Positions 45,132 through 54,493 of a stretch of DNA of 64,000 nt are shown here, in pieces. The DNA lies in the NCBI RefSeq assembly GCF_040932005.1, contig NZ_CP162414.1:585501-649500 (forward strand). Reading direction: 5' to 3'. The notes beneath the pieces are model-generated. The model made no database searches. It was not told the origin of the DNA and was given only the letters and a program-made list of their open reading frames with translations. Position numbers and translations under genes: made by a program. Every line of letters starts with the position of its first letter. Position 1 is the stretch's first letter. The stretch is from Aestuariibius sp. HNIBRBA575 (GTDB lineage: Bacteria > Pseudomonadota > Alphaproteobacteria > Rhodobacterales > Rhodobacteraceae).

Positions 45132-46799
45132 ATGGCCCAGACCACAGACCAGTTTCGCCTGACTTTGGCCCAATTGAACCCCGCCGTGGGCGCACTTGCT
45201 GAGAACGCAGATCAGGCCCGTGCCGCATGGCGCGAAGGGCGCGATGCGCGGGCCAATCTGGTGGCCCTGCCGGAAATGTTTATTTCCGGGTATCAGACCC
45301 AAGACCTTGTTCTGAAACGGGCTTTTGTGGCGGATTGCATGGCGCATATCCATGCGCTGGCGGCGGATTGCGCCGATGGACCCGCGCTGGGCATTGGCGG
45401 ACCCGTCTATGAAGATGACGTGCTGTACAACGCCTATTTCATCCTGAAAGGCGGCAAAATCCACGCCCGGATGCTGAAGCATTTTCTGCCAAACTACACC
45501 GTCTTTGACGAACAGCGCCTGTTCGAACCCGGCCCAATCCAAGGCCCCTATGAAATCGACGGGATGCGCATTGGATCGCCGATCTGCGAAGATGCATGGT
45601 ACGAAGATGTTTGCGAAGCCATGGTCGAATCCGGGGCCGAGATTCTGATGGTGCCCAACGGGTCGCCCTATTTCCGCAATAAATTCCCAATCCGCATGAC
45701 CAATATGGTGTCGCGTGTGGTCGAAAATGACGTGCCGCTGGTCTATTTGAACATGATTGGCGGTCAGGATGATCAGATCTTCGACGGCGGGTCCTTTGTT
45801 CTGAACCGGGGTGGGGACTTGGCGTTGCAGATGCCTGTGTTTGACCGCGTGATCGCCCATGTGGATTTTGTCCGCGAGGATACCGGCTGGGTTGCGCAGG
45901 ACGGGGACAAGGCGACGTTCCCTGATGATCTGGAACAGGATTACCGGGCCATGGTTATCGCGCTGGGCGATTACATGCGCAAAACCGGGTTCAAAAAGGT
46001 GCTGTTGGGCCTGTCTGGCGGGATCGATTCCGCGATTGTGGCCACCATCGCCGTGGATGCGCTGGGCGCGGATAATGTGCGCTGTGTGATGCTGCCGTCC
46101 GAATATACATCCCAAGGGTCGCTGGATGATGCCAAAGACATCGCCACGCGGCTGGGCTGTCACTATGATTTTGTGCCCATCGCCGAAGGGCGCGCCGCGA
46201 TCACCAACACATTGGCCCCGCTATTTGAAGGACATGAACCCGGTCTGGCCGAGGAAAACATCCAATCCCGCCTGCGCGGATTGCTGTTGATGGCCATGTC
46301 CAACAAATTTGGCGAAATGCTGCTGACCACGGGCAATAAATCTGAGGTGGCCGTGGGCTATGCCACGATTTATGGCGATATGGCGGGCGGATATAACCCG
46401 ATCAAAGACGTCTATAAAACACGGGTGTTTGATCTGTGTCGCTGGCGCAATGACAATCACCGCGATTGGATGGCTGGCCCCAGCGGCGAAGTGATCCCGG
46501 TGGCGATCATCGACAAACCCCCCAGCGCCGAACTGCGCCCCGATCAAAAAGACGAAGACAGCCTGCCACCCTATGACATTCTGGACGGCATCCTGACCAT
46601 GTTGGTGGATGGCGATGCCAGCGTGGCGGAATGCGTGGCGGCGGGCTATGATCGGGATGTGGTGAAACGGGTCGAACATCTGCTGTATATCAGTGAATAC
46701 AAACGGTTTCAGTCCGCCCCCGGTGCCCGTCTGACGATGCATGCGTTCTGGCTGGACCGGCGCTATCCGATTGTGAACCGCTGGCGCGATCAAAGCTGA
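45132..46799 (+). CDS. nadE: Glutamine-dependent NAD+ synthetase
   Basis: 555 residues from ATG 45132. The N-terminal nitrilase-type glutaminase has the triad in LPEMFISGYQ (Glu), KHFLPNYTVFDE (Lys) and GSPICEDAWY (Cys). The C-terminal synthetase has the PP-loop LLGLSGGIDSAIVA and GNKSEVAVGYATIYGD. It converts deamido-NAD to NAD using ammonia from glutamine. nadD, the previous step, lies at 51684-52280 in the same window. A DUF1801 gene follows 54 bases downstream. Confidence 0.95.
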   Translation: MAQTTDQFRLTLAQLNPAVGALAENADQARAAWREGRDARANLVALPEMFISGYQTQDLVLKRAFVADCMAHIHALAADCADGPALGIGGPVYEDDVLYNAYFILKGGKIHARMLKHFLPNYTVFDEQRLFEPGPIQGPYEIDGMRIGSPICEDAWYEDVCEAMVESGAEILMVPNGSPYFRNKFPIRMTNMVSRVVENDVPLVYLNMIGGQDDQIFDGGSFVLNRGGDLALQMPVFDRVIAHVDFVREDTGWVAQDGDKATFPDDLEQDYRAMVIALGDYMRKTGFKKVLLGLSGGIDSAIVATIAVDALGADNVRCVMLPSEYTSQGSLDDAKDIATRLGCHYDFVPIAEGRAAITNTLAPLFEGHEPGLAEENIQSRLRGLLLMAMSNKFGEMLLTTGNKSEVAVGYATIYGDMAGGYNPIKDVYKTRVFDLCRWRNDNHRDWMAGPSGEVIPVAIIDKPPSAELRPDQKDEDSLPPYDILDGILTMLVDGDASVAECVAAGYDRDVVKRVEHLLYISEYKRFQSAPGARLTMHAFWLDRRYPIVNRWRDQS

Positions 46800-46853
46800 G
46801 GATTGCGCGAACCTGTGATATACTCGGATTGGGATCCCACAAAGGAGCGCGCA

Positions 46854-47282
46854 ATGGCAGACAATAAAACCCAGATCACAGCCCAATCGGTTGAGGATTT
46901 TATCGCCAGCATTGACCATCCCACGCGCCGCGCGGATGCGATTGTGCTGGATCAGATGTTTCGACGGGTCACGGGATATACGCCGCGCATGTGGGGCCCG
47001 ACCATTATCGGCTATGGCCAGTATCACTATACCTATAAAACCGGTCGCCAGGGGGATTCACTGGCCACCGGGTTTAGTCCACGCAAGGCCAGCCAGTCGA
47101 TCTATATCATGCCCGGATACGCCAATTTCGCCGACATCATGGCCCGGCTTGGCAAACATAAAACCGGGCGGGCCTGTCTGTATGTGAACAAGCTGGCGGA
47201 TATTGATATGGACGTGCTCGAAGAGCTGGTGCGTGCAGGTCTGAAAGACCTAAACAGCCATTGGCCGGTCGTGCCGACCTGA
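46854..47282 (+). CDS. DUF1801 domain protein
   Basis: 142 residues from ATG 46854 with AAAGGAG 8 bases upstream. IDHPTRRADAIVLDQMFRRV, MWGPTIIGYGQYHY and GRACLYVNKLADIDMDVLEE are typical of DUF1801 (YdhG/YjbR-like). These small soluble proteins have no proven function. Same strand as nadE, possibly co-transcribed; convergent with pfkB with 3 bases between stops. Confidence 0.85.
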   Translation: MADNKTQITAQSVEDFIASIDHPTRRADAIVLDQMFRRVTGYTPRMWGPTIIGYGQYHYTYKTGRQGDSLATGFSPRKASQSIYIMPGYANFADIMARLGKHKTGRACLYVNKLADIDMDVLEELVRAGLKDLNSHWPVVPT

Positions 47283-47285
47283 GCG

Positions 47286-48233
47286 TTAAAGCGGCGTCAC
47301 CACACATTCCGCCAGATTATTCTGGGCATCCTCAGCACGACACAATTGCGTGCCTTCGGTCATGACCGCAGCACTGGCCGCGGCAGCGCCATGGGCCAAG
47401 GCCTGTTCAATCCCCAGCCCCCGCGCCATGGCGTAAGTGAACCCACCAACAAAGCTGTCGCCCGCGCCAACTTTGCTGCGCACCGGCACGTCAGCGGCGG
47501 CCACATGCAGACGGCGATCAGCATCGGCCCAGACCGACCCATCCGCACCACGCGCGACAATCACCATCCGTGCTGCGCCCCGTTTCACCAGCGTTTCAGC
47601 GAAATTGGCGCTGTCCTGTCGGGTCGGCAGGGGACGGCGCGCCAGTGTTTCGGCTTCGTGTTGATCCATACGCAACACCAAAGGCAGGCTGTCCTGACCC
47701 GCGGCCAGATGCGCCAAGAGCGGCCCGGATGTGTCCAGAATGATATCTGTCGCATCATCGGCGAAATCACGGCAAATGTCGGCATATAAATCAGGCGCTG
47801 CGCCGGCTGGTCCCGACCCGGACAACACCACCAGCCCAGTGTCAGGCGCGGCCGCGCGAATGGCACTGCGCGCATCTTTGATGTCAACCGCCCCCCAATC
47901 CGGGCCGGGCAGCATGAAACGGAACTGCGCGTTGATCGACAGGTCCGTCACCGCAAGGCTCTGACGGGTTTCGCTGGGGGCGTCATGGATGATCAGGTCC
48001 AGATTGGCCTGCTGCAACTGAGCGCGCAATCGCTGACCGGTATCGCCCCCCAATGCGACGAAACATTTCGATTGGCCACCCAGTTGATCAATCGCGCGAC
48101 TGACATTGATGCCACCACCGCCGGGATCGGTTTCTGGTGGGGTACAGCGCAGTTTTACGCCCGGCGCGACTTGGGCAACCGAAGTGGCAATATCGAGGGC
48201 GGGGTTTAACGTAATGGTCAGAATTTCGCGCAT
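47286..48233 (-). CDS. pfkB: PfkB-type sugar phosphate kinase (6-phosphofructokinase 2 / 1-phosphofructokinase group)
   Basis: 315 residues. KLRCTPPETDPGGGGINVSR strongly resembles E. coli PfkB; the anion-hole and catalytic Asp are in SKVGAGDSFVGGFTYA. Tagatose-6-P and fructose-1-P kinases share the fold, but the N-terminal TPPETDPGGGGINVSRAI stretch favours PfkB. The start is ATG 48233, divergent from gltX. A role in glycolysis is uncertain because many roseobacters use the Entner-Doudoroff route. Confidence 0.85.
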   Translation of the reverse strand: MREILTITLNPALDIATSVAQVAPGVKLRCTPPETDPGGGGINVSRAIDQLGGQSKCFVALGGDTGQRLRAQLQQANLDLIIHDAPSETRQSLAVTDLSINAQFRFMLPGPDWGAVDIKDARSAIRAAAPDTGLVVLSGSGPAGAAPDLYADICRDFADDATDIILDTSGPLLAHLAAGQDSLPLVLRMDQHEAETLARRPLPTRQDSANFAETLVKRGAARMVIVARGADGSVWADADRRLHVAAADVPVRSKVGAGDSFVGGFTYAMARGLGIEQALAHGAAAASAAVMTEGTQLCRAEDAQNNLAECVVTPL

Positions 48234-48359
48234 CTTGGCCCTCTGGTTTGTCTGGGGCAGTTTCGCCCGAACGGGTGCCCATCACAAGCGGCCAATCCAG
48301 TAACGACATATGGACAAACCGGGCACATTATGAAAAGGCCTGCATAACAGGAGACCCAC

Positions 48360-49682
48360 ATGACAACCACACGTTTTGCCCCATCGCCCACCGGATATCT
48401 GCATATCGGCAATCTGCGCGCCGCTTTGTTCAATTATGCCATCGCGCGACAGGCAGGTGGAACATTTGTGCTGCGGATTGATGACACCGATCCGGAACGC
48501 TCCAAAGAAGAATATGTCGATGCCATCAAAGAAGACCTGACATGGCTTGGCATCAGCTGGGATCGGATCGAACGGCAGTCCGAACGGCTGGATCGGTACG
48601 ACGCCGCCAAGCAGCGCCTGATCGATATGGGGCGACTGTATGAGTGTTTCGAAACCCCGACTGAGCTGGACCTGAAGCGTAAGAAACAGCTGAACATGGG
48701 CAAACCGCCGGTTTATGATCGCGGTGCTCTGGACCTGACGGATGCCCAAAAAGACGCCTATCGCGCCGAAGGGCGCAAAGGCCATTGGCGGTTCAAGCTG
48801 GATCAGGAGCGGATCGAATGGACCGACGGCATACTGGGCGACATTTCCATTGATGCCGCATCCGTGTCCGACCCGGTTCTGATCCGGGGGGACGGGCAGG
48901 TTCTGTACACAATCGCGTCTGTGGTGGATGACACCGAAATGGGCATCACCGATGTTGTGCGCGGATCGGATCACGTGACCAACACCGCCACGCAAATCCA
49001 GATCATTCAGGCGCTGGGTGGGGCTGTGCCACGGTTTGCACACCATTCCCTGCTGACCGGCCCGCAGGGCGAAGCATTGTCCAAACGGCTGGGCACATTG
49101 GCGTTGCGCGATCAGCGGGCCAATGGGCTGGCCCCGATGGCGATCCTCAGCCACATGGCGCGGCTGGGGTCATCCGATCCGGTGGAGCTGCGCGAAACCG
49201 TGGCGGAAATTGTCGACGGGTTTAACCTGTCCAAATTCGGCGCTGCGCCAACCAAATTTGATGTGGCTGATCTGGTGCCGCTGACCCAGCGCTGGCTGGC
49301 GGCACGGCCATTGGCCGAAGTGGCCGACCAAGTTTCCGCCGCAGGAGTGCCGGATGCGCAGGCTGACCTGTTTTGGTCTGTGGTGCGTGAAAACATCGAA
49401 ACCTTGGATGATTTGCCGCAATGGTGGGCATTGTTCCGCGATGGCGCCACCGCCAAAGTGGCAGAAGAAGACGCTGAATTTGTCGCGCAAGCCTTTGATA
49501 TGTTGGGGGAACCCCCTTATGCGGCGGATGCGTGGTCCAGCTGGACCAGCGCCGTCAAAGCCCAAACAGGCCGCAAAGGCAAAGGCCTGTTCATGCCCCT
49601 GCGCCGCGCGGTGACCGGTCTGGATCGCGGTCCGGATATGTCGGATGTGATGCAGTTGATGCAGGTAAAACCCAAGCTGTAA
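48360..49682 (+). CDS. gltX: Glutamyl-tRNA synthetase (short form)
   Basis: 440 residues. The class I signatures are APSPTGYLHIGNLRAALF (HIGH as HIGN) and LSKRLGTLALR (KMSKS as LSKRLG). Alphaproteobacteria typically carry two GluRS; this one is shorter than the usual 470-480 residues and has the divergent KMSKS, like the GluRS2 group that can charge tRNA-Gln. Which copy it is cannot be settled from this window alone. An ATG with AGGAGACC upstream supports the start. Confidence 0.93.
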   Translation: MTTTRFAPSPTGYLHIGNLRAALFNYAIARQAGGTFVLRIDDTDPERSKEEYVDAIKEDLTWLGISWDRIERQSERLDRYDAAKQRLIDMGRLYECFETPTELDLKRKKQLNMGKPPVYDRGALDLTDAQKDAYRAEGRKGHWRFKLDQERIEWTDGILGDISIDAASVSDPVLIRGDGQVLYTIASVVDDTEMGITDVVRGSDHVTNTATQIQIIQALGGAVPRFAHHSLLTGPQGEALSKRLGTLALRDQRANGLAPMAILSHMARLGSSDPVELRETVAEIVDGFNLSKFGAAPTKFDVADLVPLTQRWLAARPLAEVADQVSAAGVPDAQADLFWSVVRENIETLDDLPQWWALFRDGATAKVAEEDAEFVAQAFDMLGEPPYAADAWSSWTSAVKAQTGRKGKGLFMPLRRAVTGLDRGPDMSDVMQLMQVKPKL

Positions 49683-49782
49683 GCGCGCGTAAACCCGTAC
49701 AGAGGGCCATCTGCTTGTCCTCTGTGCGTGTGCGCACACAAAAAACCCAAGACCTGATCGACCTGCCGCGTTATGCACAGGC

Positions 49783-51171
49783 ATGACAGAACAAGCAAAA
49801 TTCCTGAACGGGTCGCTGATGCGGCATATCGCGATCATGTCGCTGACCTCCAGCTTTGGGCTGATGGCGGTGTTCCTCGTCGATTTTGTCGACATGATCT
49901 TTATCTCAATGCTGGGCAAAGCAGAACTGGCCGCCGCCATCGGATATGCGGGTGCGATCCTGTTTTTTACCAGCTCGTTTGGCATCGGCATGGCGATTTC
50001 TGCCGGGGCGTTGGTGTCGCGGGCCTTGGGGGCGGGAGACACGGCATTGGCACAGGCCAAAGCCAGCCATACATTGATCTACGGCTTTGTTTTTGGCGTC
50101 ATTTTTTCAGCCTTGGTTTGGTTTAATATCAGACCCCTAGCCCAATTGCTGGGCGCGCAGGGCGACACGCTGGATCTGGCGGTGCGGTATCTGCAAATCA
50201 TCATCCCATCCCTGCCAATCCTATTGTTGGGAATGGTTGGCGGCGCAATTTTGCGCGCCCATGGGGATGCCCGCCGGTCGATGTTTGCCACGTTCTGGGG
50301 CGCGATTGTGAACGCTGTGTTGGACCCGATCCTGATCTTTGGCTTTGATCTGGAATTGACCGGTGCGGCCATGGCATCGGTGGCGGCGCGGATCGTGATC
50401 GCAACCGCGTCAATTCTGCCAATTTTCCGCTATTATGGCGGGCTTGGGCGGCCCAAAGCCAAAGAATTGGCCAGCGATTTATCCCCGGTCATGGCATTGG
50501 CGATCCCGGCGATTCTGACGCAATTGGCCACCCCAATCGGACAGGCCTATGTGACCCGCGCAATGGCGACCTATGGTGAACAAGCCGTCGCTGGGATGGC
50601 CATCATCGGTCGATTGATCCCGGTTGGCTTTGCGGTGATCTTTGCACTGTCGGGGGCGATTGGGCCGATCATCGGTCAGAACTTTGGCGCAGGGCAGATG
50701 GACCGCGTGCGCCAATCCTTCAAAGAGGGATTGCTGTTCACCGCAGGCATTGTCGTGGTTGTTTCCGCGATCTTCTTTGCCTTGCGCAGCCCGCTGGAAT
50801 TGCTGTTTGCACTGGACGGCGAGGCGCGCCAATTGGTGTTCCTGTTTGCCGGCCCACTGTCGTTGTTGTTCTTTTTCAACGGGGCGATTTTTGTGGCCAA
50901 TGCTGCGTTTAACAATCTGGGCCATCCGTTTTATTCCACTTGGATCAACTGGGGCCGCCACACTTTGGGCACGGTGCCGTTTGTGATGCTAGGGTCCGCA
51001 TGGCTGGGTGCGCCGGGCGTGATCATCGGGCAATATCTGGGCGGTGTTGTGTTCGGGATTGTCGCCATTTGGCTGGCCTGGCGGGTGATTTCGTCAGGCG
51101 GCGCCGCGGATACGCGTGAACCATTCCACCGTCATCTCACTCTGTTTGGGAACCTCCAACGGCGTCGCTAA
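49783..51171 (+). CDS. MATE-family multidrug/Na+ exporter
   Basis: 462 residues with about 12 hydrophobic helices in two related halves. SSFGLMAVFLVDFVDMIFIS and GMAISAGALVSRALGAGD in the first half, and GAIGPIIGQNFGAGQMDRVR in the second, are MATE (NorM/DinF-like) features. It exports organic cations or other drugs with H+ or Na+. The last 78 bases overlap the 3' end of the convergent GGCT gene, and its C-terminal tail ([15 protein letters not shown]) is probably an accident of that overlap. Confidence 0.9.
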   Translation: MTEQAKFLNGSLMRHIAIMSLTSSFGLMAVFLVDFVDMIFISMLGKAELAAAIGYAGAILFFTSSFGIGMAISAGALVSRALGAGDTALAQAKASHTLIYGFVFGVIFSALVWFNIRPLAQLLGAQGDTLDLAVRYLQIIIPSLPILLLGMVGGAILRAHGDARRSMFATFWGAIVNAVLDPILIFGFDLELTGAAMASVAARIVIATASILPIFRYYGGLGRPKAKELASDLSPVMALAIPAILTQLATPIGQAYVTRAMATYGEQAVAGMAIIGRLIPVGFAVIFALSGAIGPIIGQNFGAGQMDRVRQSFKEGLLFTAGIVVVVSAIFFALRSPLELLFALDGEARQLVFLFAGPLSLLFFFNGAIFVANAAFNNLGHPFYSTWINWGRHTLGTVPFVMLGSAWLGAPGVIIGQYLGGVVFGIVAIWLAWRVISSGGAADTREPFHRHLTLFGNLQRRR

Positions 51172-51687
51172 TCCGTCCAACAGATCATCGACCGTTTTGG
51201 TTTCCTGCGCGGTCAATGTCTGCGCGCGCGGATAGATCGGGCATGCGCGATCGTTCAACACAGGAACATCCCAACCGGCCGTGGTGTCGGCAAAATGCTG
51301 CGCCCCGTCGGGACCCATCAAACGCAGATAGCCCTGAATGACAACATCCGGATAAGACAGCAAAATCCGGTGCGATTGATTGGTGCGAACAGTGGTGTCC
51401 GGGTCCACTTCGTAGATCATGGTCTGGGGCAGTGCGTGCGAAATATCGACCCGGCGGTAGGCGCGTTCACGTTCGTCCAATGCCGCCCAATCCTGATCCG
51501 GGACCTGCGCGACCATACCGTGAATGGTGCTGTCAGCATGGGGTTCCACGCTGAGATATCCAAGTGTGCGATGCGGCGAAAAACGCCAGACACGTCGCCA
51601 CCCAGACAGGGTGGCTGGCTTAGGGGACGGATAGGTGTGTGTGTCCAGATTGACCAATGAGCCATAGCCAAAGAAATGGCGGCTCAT
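51094..51687 (-). CDS. Gamma-glutamylcyclotransferase-fold protein
   Basis: 197 residues from ATG 51687 ([14 protein letters not shown]); a longer frame exists but the conserved fold begins here. YGSL is the substrate-binding loop of GGCT/AIG2-like enzymes, and the acidic [13 protein letters not shown] segment supplies the catalytic Glu. It may cleave gamma-glutamyl amines or peptides; the substrate is unknown. The ATG overlaps the nadD stop (TCAT at 51684-51687), so it is co-translated with nadD. Its 3' end overlaps the MATE gene. Confidence 0.85.
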   Translation of the reverse strand: MSRHFFGYGSLVNLDTHTYPSPKPATLSGWRRVWRFSPHRTLGYLSVEPHADSTIHGMVAQVPDQDWAALDERERAYRRVDISHALPQTMIYEVDPDTTVRTNQSHRILLSYPDVVIQGYLRLMGPDGAQHFADTTAGWDVPVLNDRACPIYPRAQTLTAQETKTVDDLLDGLATPLEVPKQSEMTVEWFTRIRGAA

Positions 51688-52280
51688 GTCCAGCCACCCA
51701 GAGCGCGGATCGCCGTTGAAGATGCGTTCGACATAGGCAAATTCACAAAACACCAAGCCGGTGTGCCGACACGGGCCAACAGCTGCGATTGCCGCCCTTG
51801 CAGCCGGTAATGCCGGTAAATCTGCGCGGCCGGTGACATGCGCGCAGAAATACGTTGGCCGGGTCGGGCCAGAACGCCAACAGGCACATGGTCCATGATC
51901 GACCGCCAATCCTGCCACAGATGAAACTGCGCCAGATTATCCGCCCCCATGAGCCAGACAAACCGCACCCCAGGGTAAATCGCGTGAAGCTTTGACAGGG
52001 TTTGCGCCGTGTACCGGGTGCCCAGACGGGTTTCGATGTCGGTTATCTGCACCTTTGGATGGGCCATGATGGTTTGGGCGATTTGCAGGCGTCGTGCCAT
52101 GGGGGCAGGGCCCGTTTGCTTTAATGGATTACCGGGGCTGACCAGCCACCAAACTTGATCCAAGCCAAAGCGTTTCAACGCATTTTGCGTAATATGCACA
52201 TGCCCATCATGAGCAGGATCAAAAGATCCACCCAATAAACCAACCACTTGTCCCGATCGGGCCTGAGGATGAGAGGTCAT
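51684..52280 (-). CDS. nadD: Nicotinate-nucleotide adenylyltransferase
   Basis: 198 residues from ATG 52280. The nucleotidyltransferase signature is [17 protein letters not shown] (HxGH as HDGH), followed by [11 protein letters not shown] and [14 protein letters not shown], and the C-terminal [10 protein letters not shown] (SSTxIR). It adenylates nicotinate mononucleotide, the step before NadE, whose gene lies 4.9 kb away on the other strand. An earlier in-frame ATG at 52370 is poorly supported. Confidence 0.94.
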   Translation of the reverse strand: MTSHPQARSGQVVGLLGGSFDPAHDGHVHITQNALKRFGLDQVWWLVSPGNPLKQTGPAPMARRLQIAQTIMAHPKVQITDIETRLGTRYTAQTLSKLHAIYPGVRFVWLMGADNLAQFHLWQDWRSIMDHVPVGVLARPGQRISARMSPAAQIYRHYRLQGRQSQLLARVGTPAWCFVNLPMSNASSTAIRALGGWT

Positions 52281-52528
52281 AGGATTTATCACGTGATGCC
52301 TTGCTTGGACTTGCTTATGCCAAAAAAGGGATAACCGACAAGGATGTAAAGTAGTTTGGTCAGATATCACAGCAAACCGATCGTTAGTTGCGAATTTAAA
52401 AGGAAAATTCCAAATGCCAAGAAAGCCCGTTAAATTGTAATTTTTGCGCTGTTGTGCATTAATACGTTACCAAGGCTACCGGTTTAGGTGTTGAACAAGC
52501 GTATCTACTATTAGTTGAAAGCCGCAAC

Positions 52529-54409
52529 GTGTATTTTGTGACGTTGATCATTGTGACCATTTTTTGTGTGCTGCCCCTCGTATATTTTTGGGGGCGCGGC
52601 AAGGCACGGCAATTGCGCGACACCCAAAAGGTTCTGGATGGCACGCGGTTGGATCTAATTCGGCAATTGCGTGAAGCGGAACATTTCCGCATGGTTGCTG
52701 AACATGCAAATGATGGGATCGTCATTCAGGATATGGATGGCAGCGTTGTTTGGCCCAACCCCGCCTATTGTCGTATCATGAAACGCAAAGCCGAAGATAT
52801 TATTGGCCGTAATCCGCTTGAATTTGCCTTGCCCAATGAGGACAAACCACCGCCGGAAGCGATCGAAAAATTTCGATATCAGCGTGGGTCGAACAATTCC
52901 ACGGGGTTGCACCTGTTTCGCAATGTGCGCGGTGACGGCACGATGTTCTGGAACCAGATTAACGTATCCATCCGTCAATCAGCAGATGGAAACGAACACG
53001 CCATTCTGGTGTGTCGGGATGTAACAGAACAGATTGAACACGAAGAGAAACTGCATGAGGCCCGCAACAAGCTTGAAATCGCGGCGACCCATGATTCCCT
53101 GACCGGATTGGCAAATCGCGGGGCGCTGCTGCGTTTTACCGAAGATATGCTATCTCTGACCGCCCATCGCAGTGGGAATGTGGGTTTGTTGCATATGGAT
53201 TTGGATAAATTCAAAGAAATCAATGATACGCATGGGCATTCTGCCGGGGATGCGACACTGAAACATGTGGCAGATGCGCTGCGTGAAAATGTGCGTTCGT
53301 CGGATATGGTGGCCCGGGTTGGCGGGGATGAATTTGTTGTTGTTTGCCCCGGCGTGAATGCGCTTGAGGATCTAGAAGAGCTGGGTCAGTCGCTGGCAAA
53401 CGCGATTTCAGTCCCGTTTGAATGGCGTGAACGCACATTGGTTTGCCGGGCCAGTATTGGGGCCGCGCTGTCGGAAAATGATGGGCTAGATTCCGAAGAA
53501 TTGCTGCTTCGTGCCGATTTCGCTCTGTATGAGGCCAAGCGGGAAGGACGGGATCAGGTTGCGTCATATGACGAAGTGCTACACCAGCGCCACACGTTGG
53601 AATTGAGGCGCGGTACCGAGCTGCGAGAGGCGGTGCTTGAGCATAAATTGATCCATTATTTCCAACCCACATTGAACCTTGAAACCGGGGCCATTGAAGG
53701 GTTCGAAACGCTGGTACGATGGCAGCATCCAGAAGACGGATTAATCCCTCCGATCCACTTTTTACCCATGGCAGAAGAGCTGGGCCTGATGGCCGAGCTG
53801 GATTTCCTGTCGATGGACGCAGCCCTGTCGATGAAGGCGCTGATGGATCGATCGCAGATGCCGGGCCTGAAATTTGCGTTTAACGCTTCGGGCGAATTAC
53901 TGGCGCATCCCGAATTTATTGACCGATTGATGCGAGGGGTGCTGGGACGTGGCATTGATCCAAGCCAAGTAGTGATCGAAGTGCTGGAAACCACGGTTAT
54001 TGGCGACGTTCAGGATGAAAACGCCCCTGCGCGGGTGATTGCTGAGCTGCGGGATGCCGGGTTCCGGGTGATGCTGGACGACTTTGGTGTGGGTTATGCC
54101 GGGCTGGCGCATCTGGCGCAATTGGCGGTGACGGGCGTCAAAATCGACCAGAGTTTGGTGCGTAATATGATGCATGATGAAACCAGCGCAAAAATCGTCG
54201 CGACGATCATCGAACTGTGCGAGAATCTAGAACTTGAACTGATCGCCGAAGGCGTAGAAAGCCACGATATGGCGGGCCGATTGCATGAACTGGGATGCCC
54301 GATTTTGCAAGGCTACTGGGTGTCACGCCCCATGCCCACGGAACAGGTCAGCAATTGGCTGGAAACCGGCATGCCCGAAGATGTTTCCGTCCAAGAAGTG
54401 GCCGGTTAA
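52529..54409 (+). CDS. PAS-GGDEF-EAL cyclic-di-GMP enzyme
   Basis: 626 residues. One N-terminal membrane helix (VTLIIVTIFCVLPLVYFW), then a PAS domain (about 50-165), a GGDEF domain with VARVGGDEFVVV intact, and an EAL domain in which EAL itself is ETL (GFETLVRW) while DDFGVGYAGLAHL and the Mg ligands are preserved. Both synthesis and hydrolysis of c-di-GMP are possible. The best start is GTG 52529, GTGTATTTTGTG, with GAAAG upstream; no ATG lies in the N-terminal region. Monocistronic. PAS may sense redox or a ligand; there is no clear haem or flavin residue. Confidence 0.93.
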   Translation: MYFVTLIIVTIFCVLPLVYFWGRGKARQLRDTQKVLDGTRLDLIRQLREAEHFRMVAEHANDGIVIQDMDGSVVWPNPAYCRIMKRKAEDIIGRNPLEFALPNEDKPPPEAIEKFRYQRGSNNSTGLHLFRNVRGDGTMFWNQINVSIRQSADGNEHAILVCRDVTEQIEHEEKLHEARNKLEIAATHDSLTGLANRGALLRFTEDMLSLTAHRSGNVGLLHMDLDKFKEINDTHGHSAGDATLKHVADALRENVRSSDMVARVGGDEFVVVCPGVNALEDLEELGQSLANAISVPFEWRERTLVCRASIGAALSENDGLDSEELLLRADFALYEAKREGRDQVASYDEVLHQRHTLELRRGTELREAVLEHKLIHYFQPTLNLETGAIEGFETLVRWQHPEDGLIPPIHFLPMAEELGLMAELDFLSMDAALSMKALMDRSQMPGLKFAFNASGELLAHPEFIDRLMRGVLGRGIDPSQVVIEVLETTVIGDVQDENAPARVIAELRDAGFRVMLDDFGVGYAGLAHLAQLAVTGVKIDQSLVRNMMHDETSAKIVATIIELCENLELELIAEGVESHDMAGRLHELGCPILQGYWVSRPMPTEQVSNWLETGMPEDVSVQEVAG

Positions 54410-54493
54410 GCCGTCAACCCAGCCAGCCCCCATTGAATACAAGCGCCTTGCAGATTAGGAAGGGTGAAATTTGAATTCTGCGGAGCCGAACCA

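Noticed and set aside
45060..46163. 367-codon minus-strand frame opposite nadE
   Set aside because: Antisense of a well-supported NAD synthetase gene; no family features.
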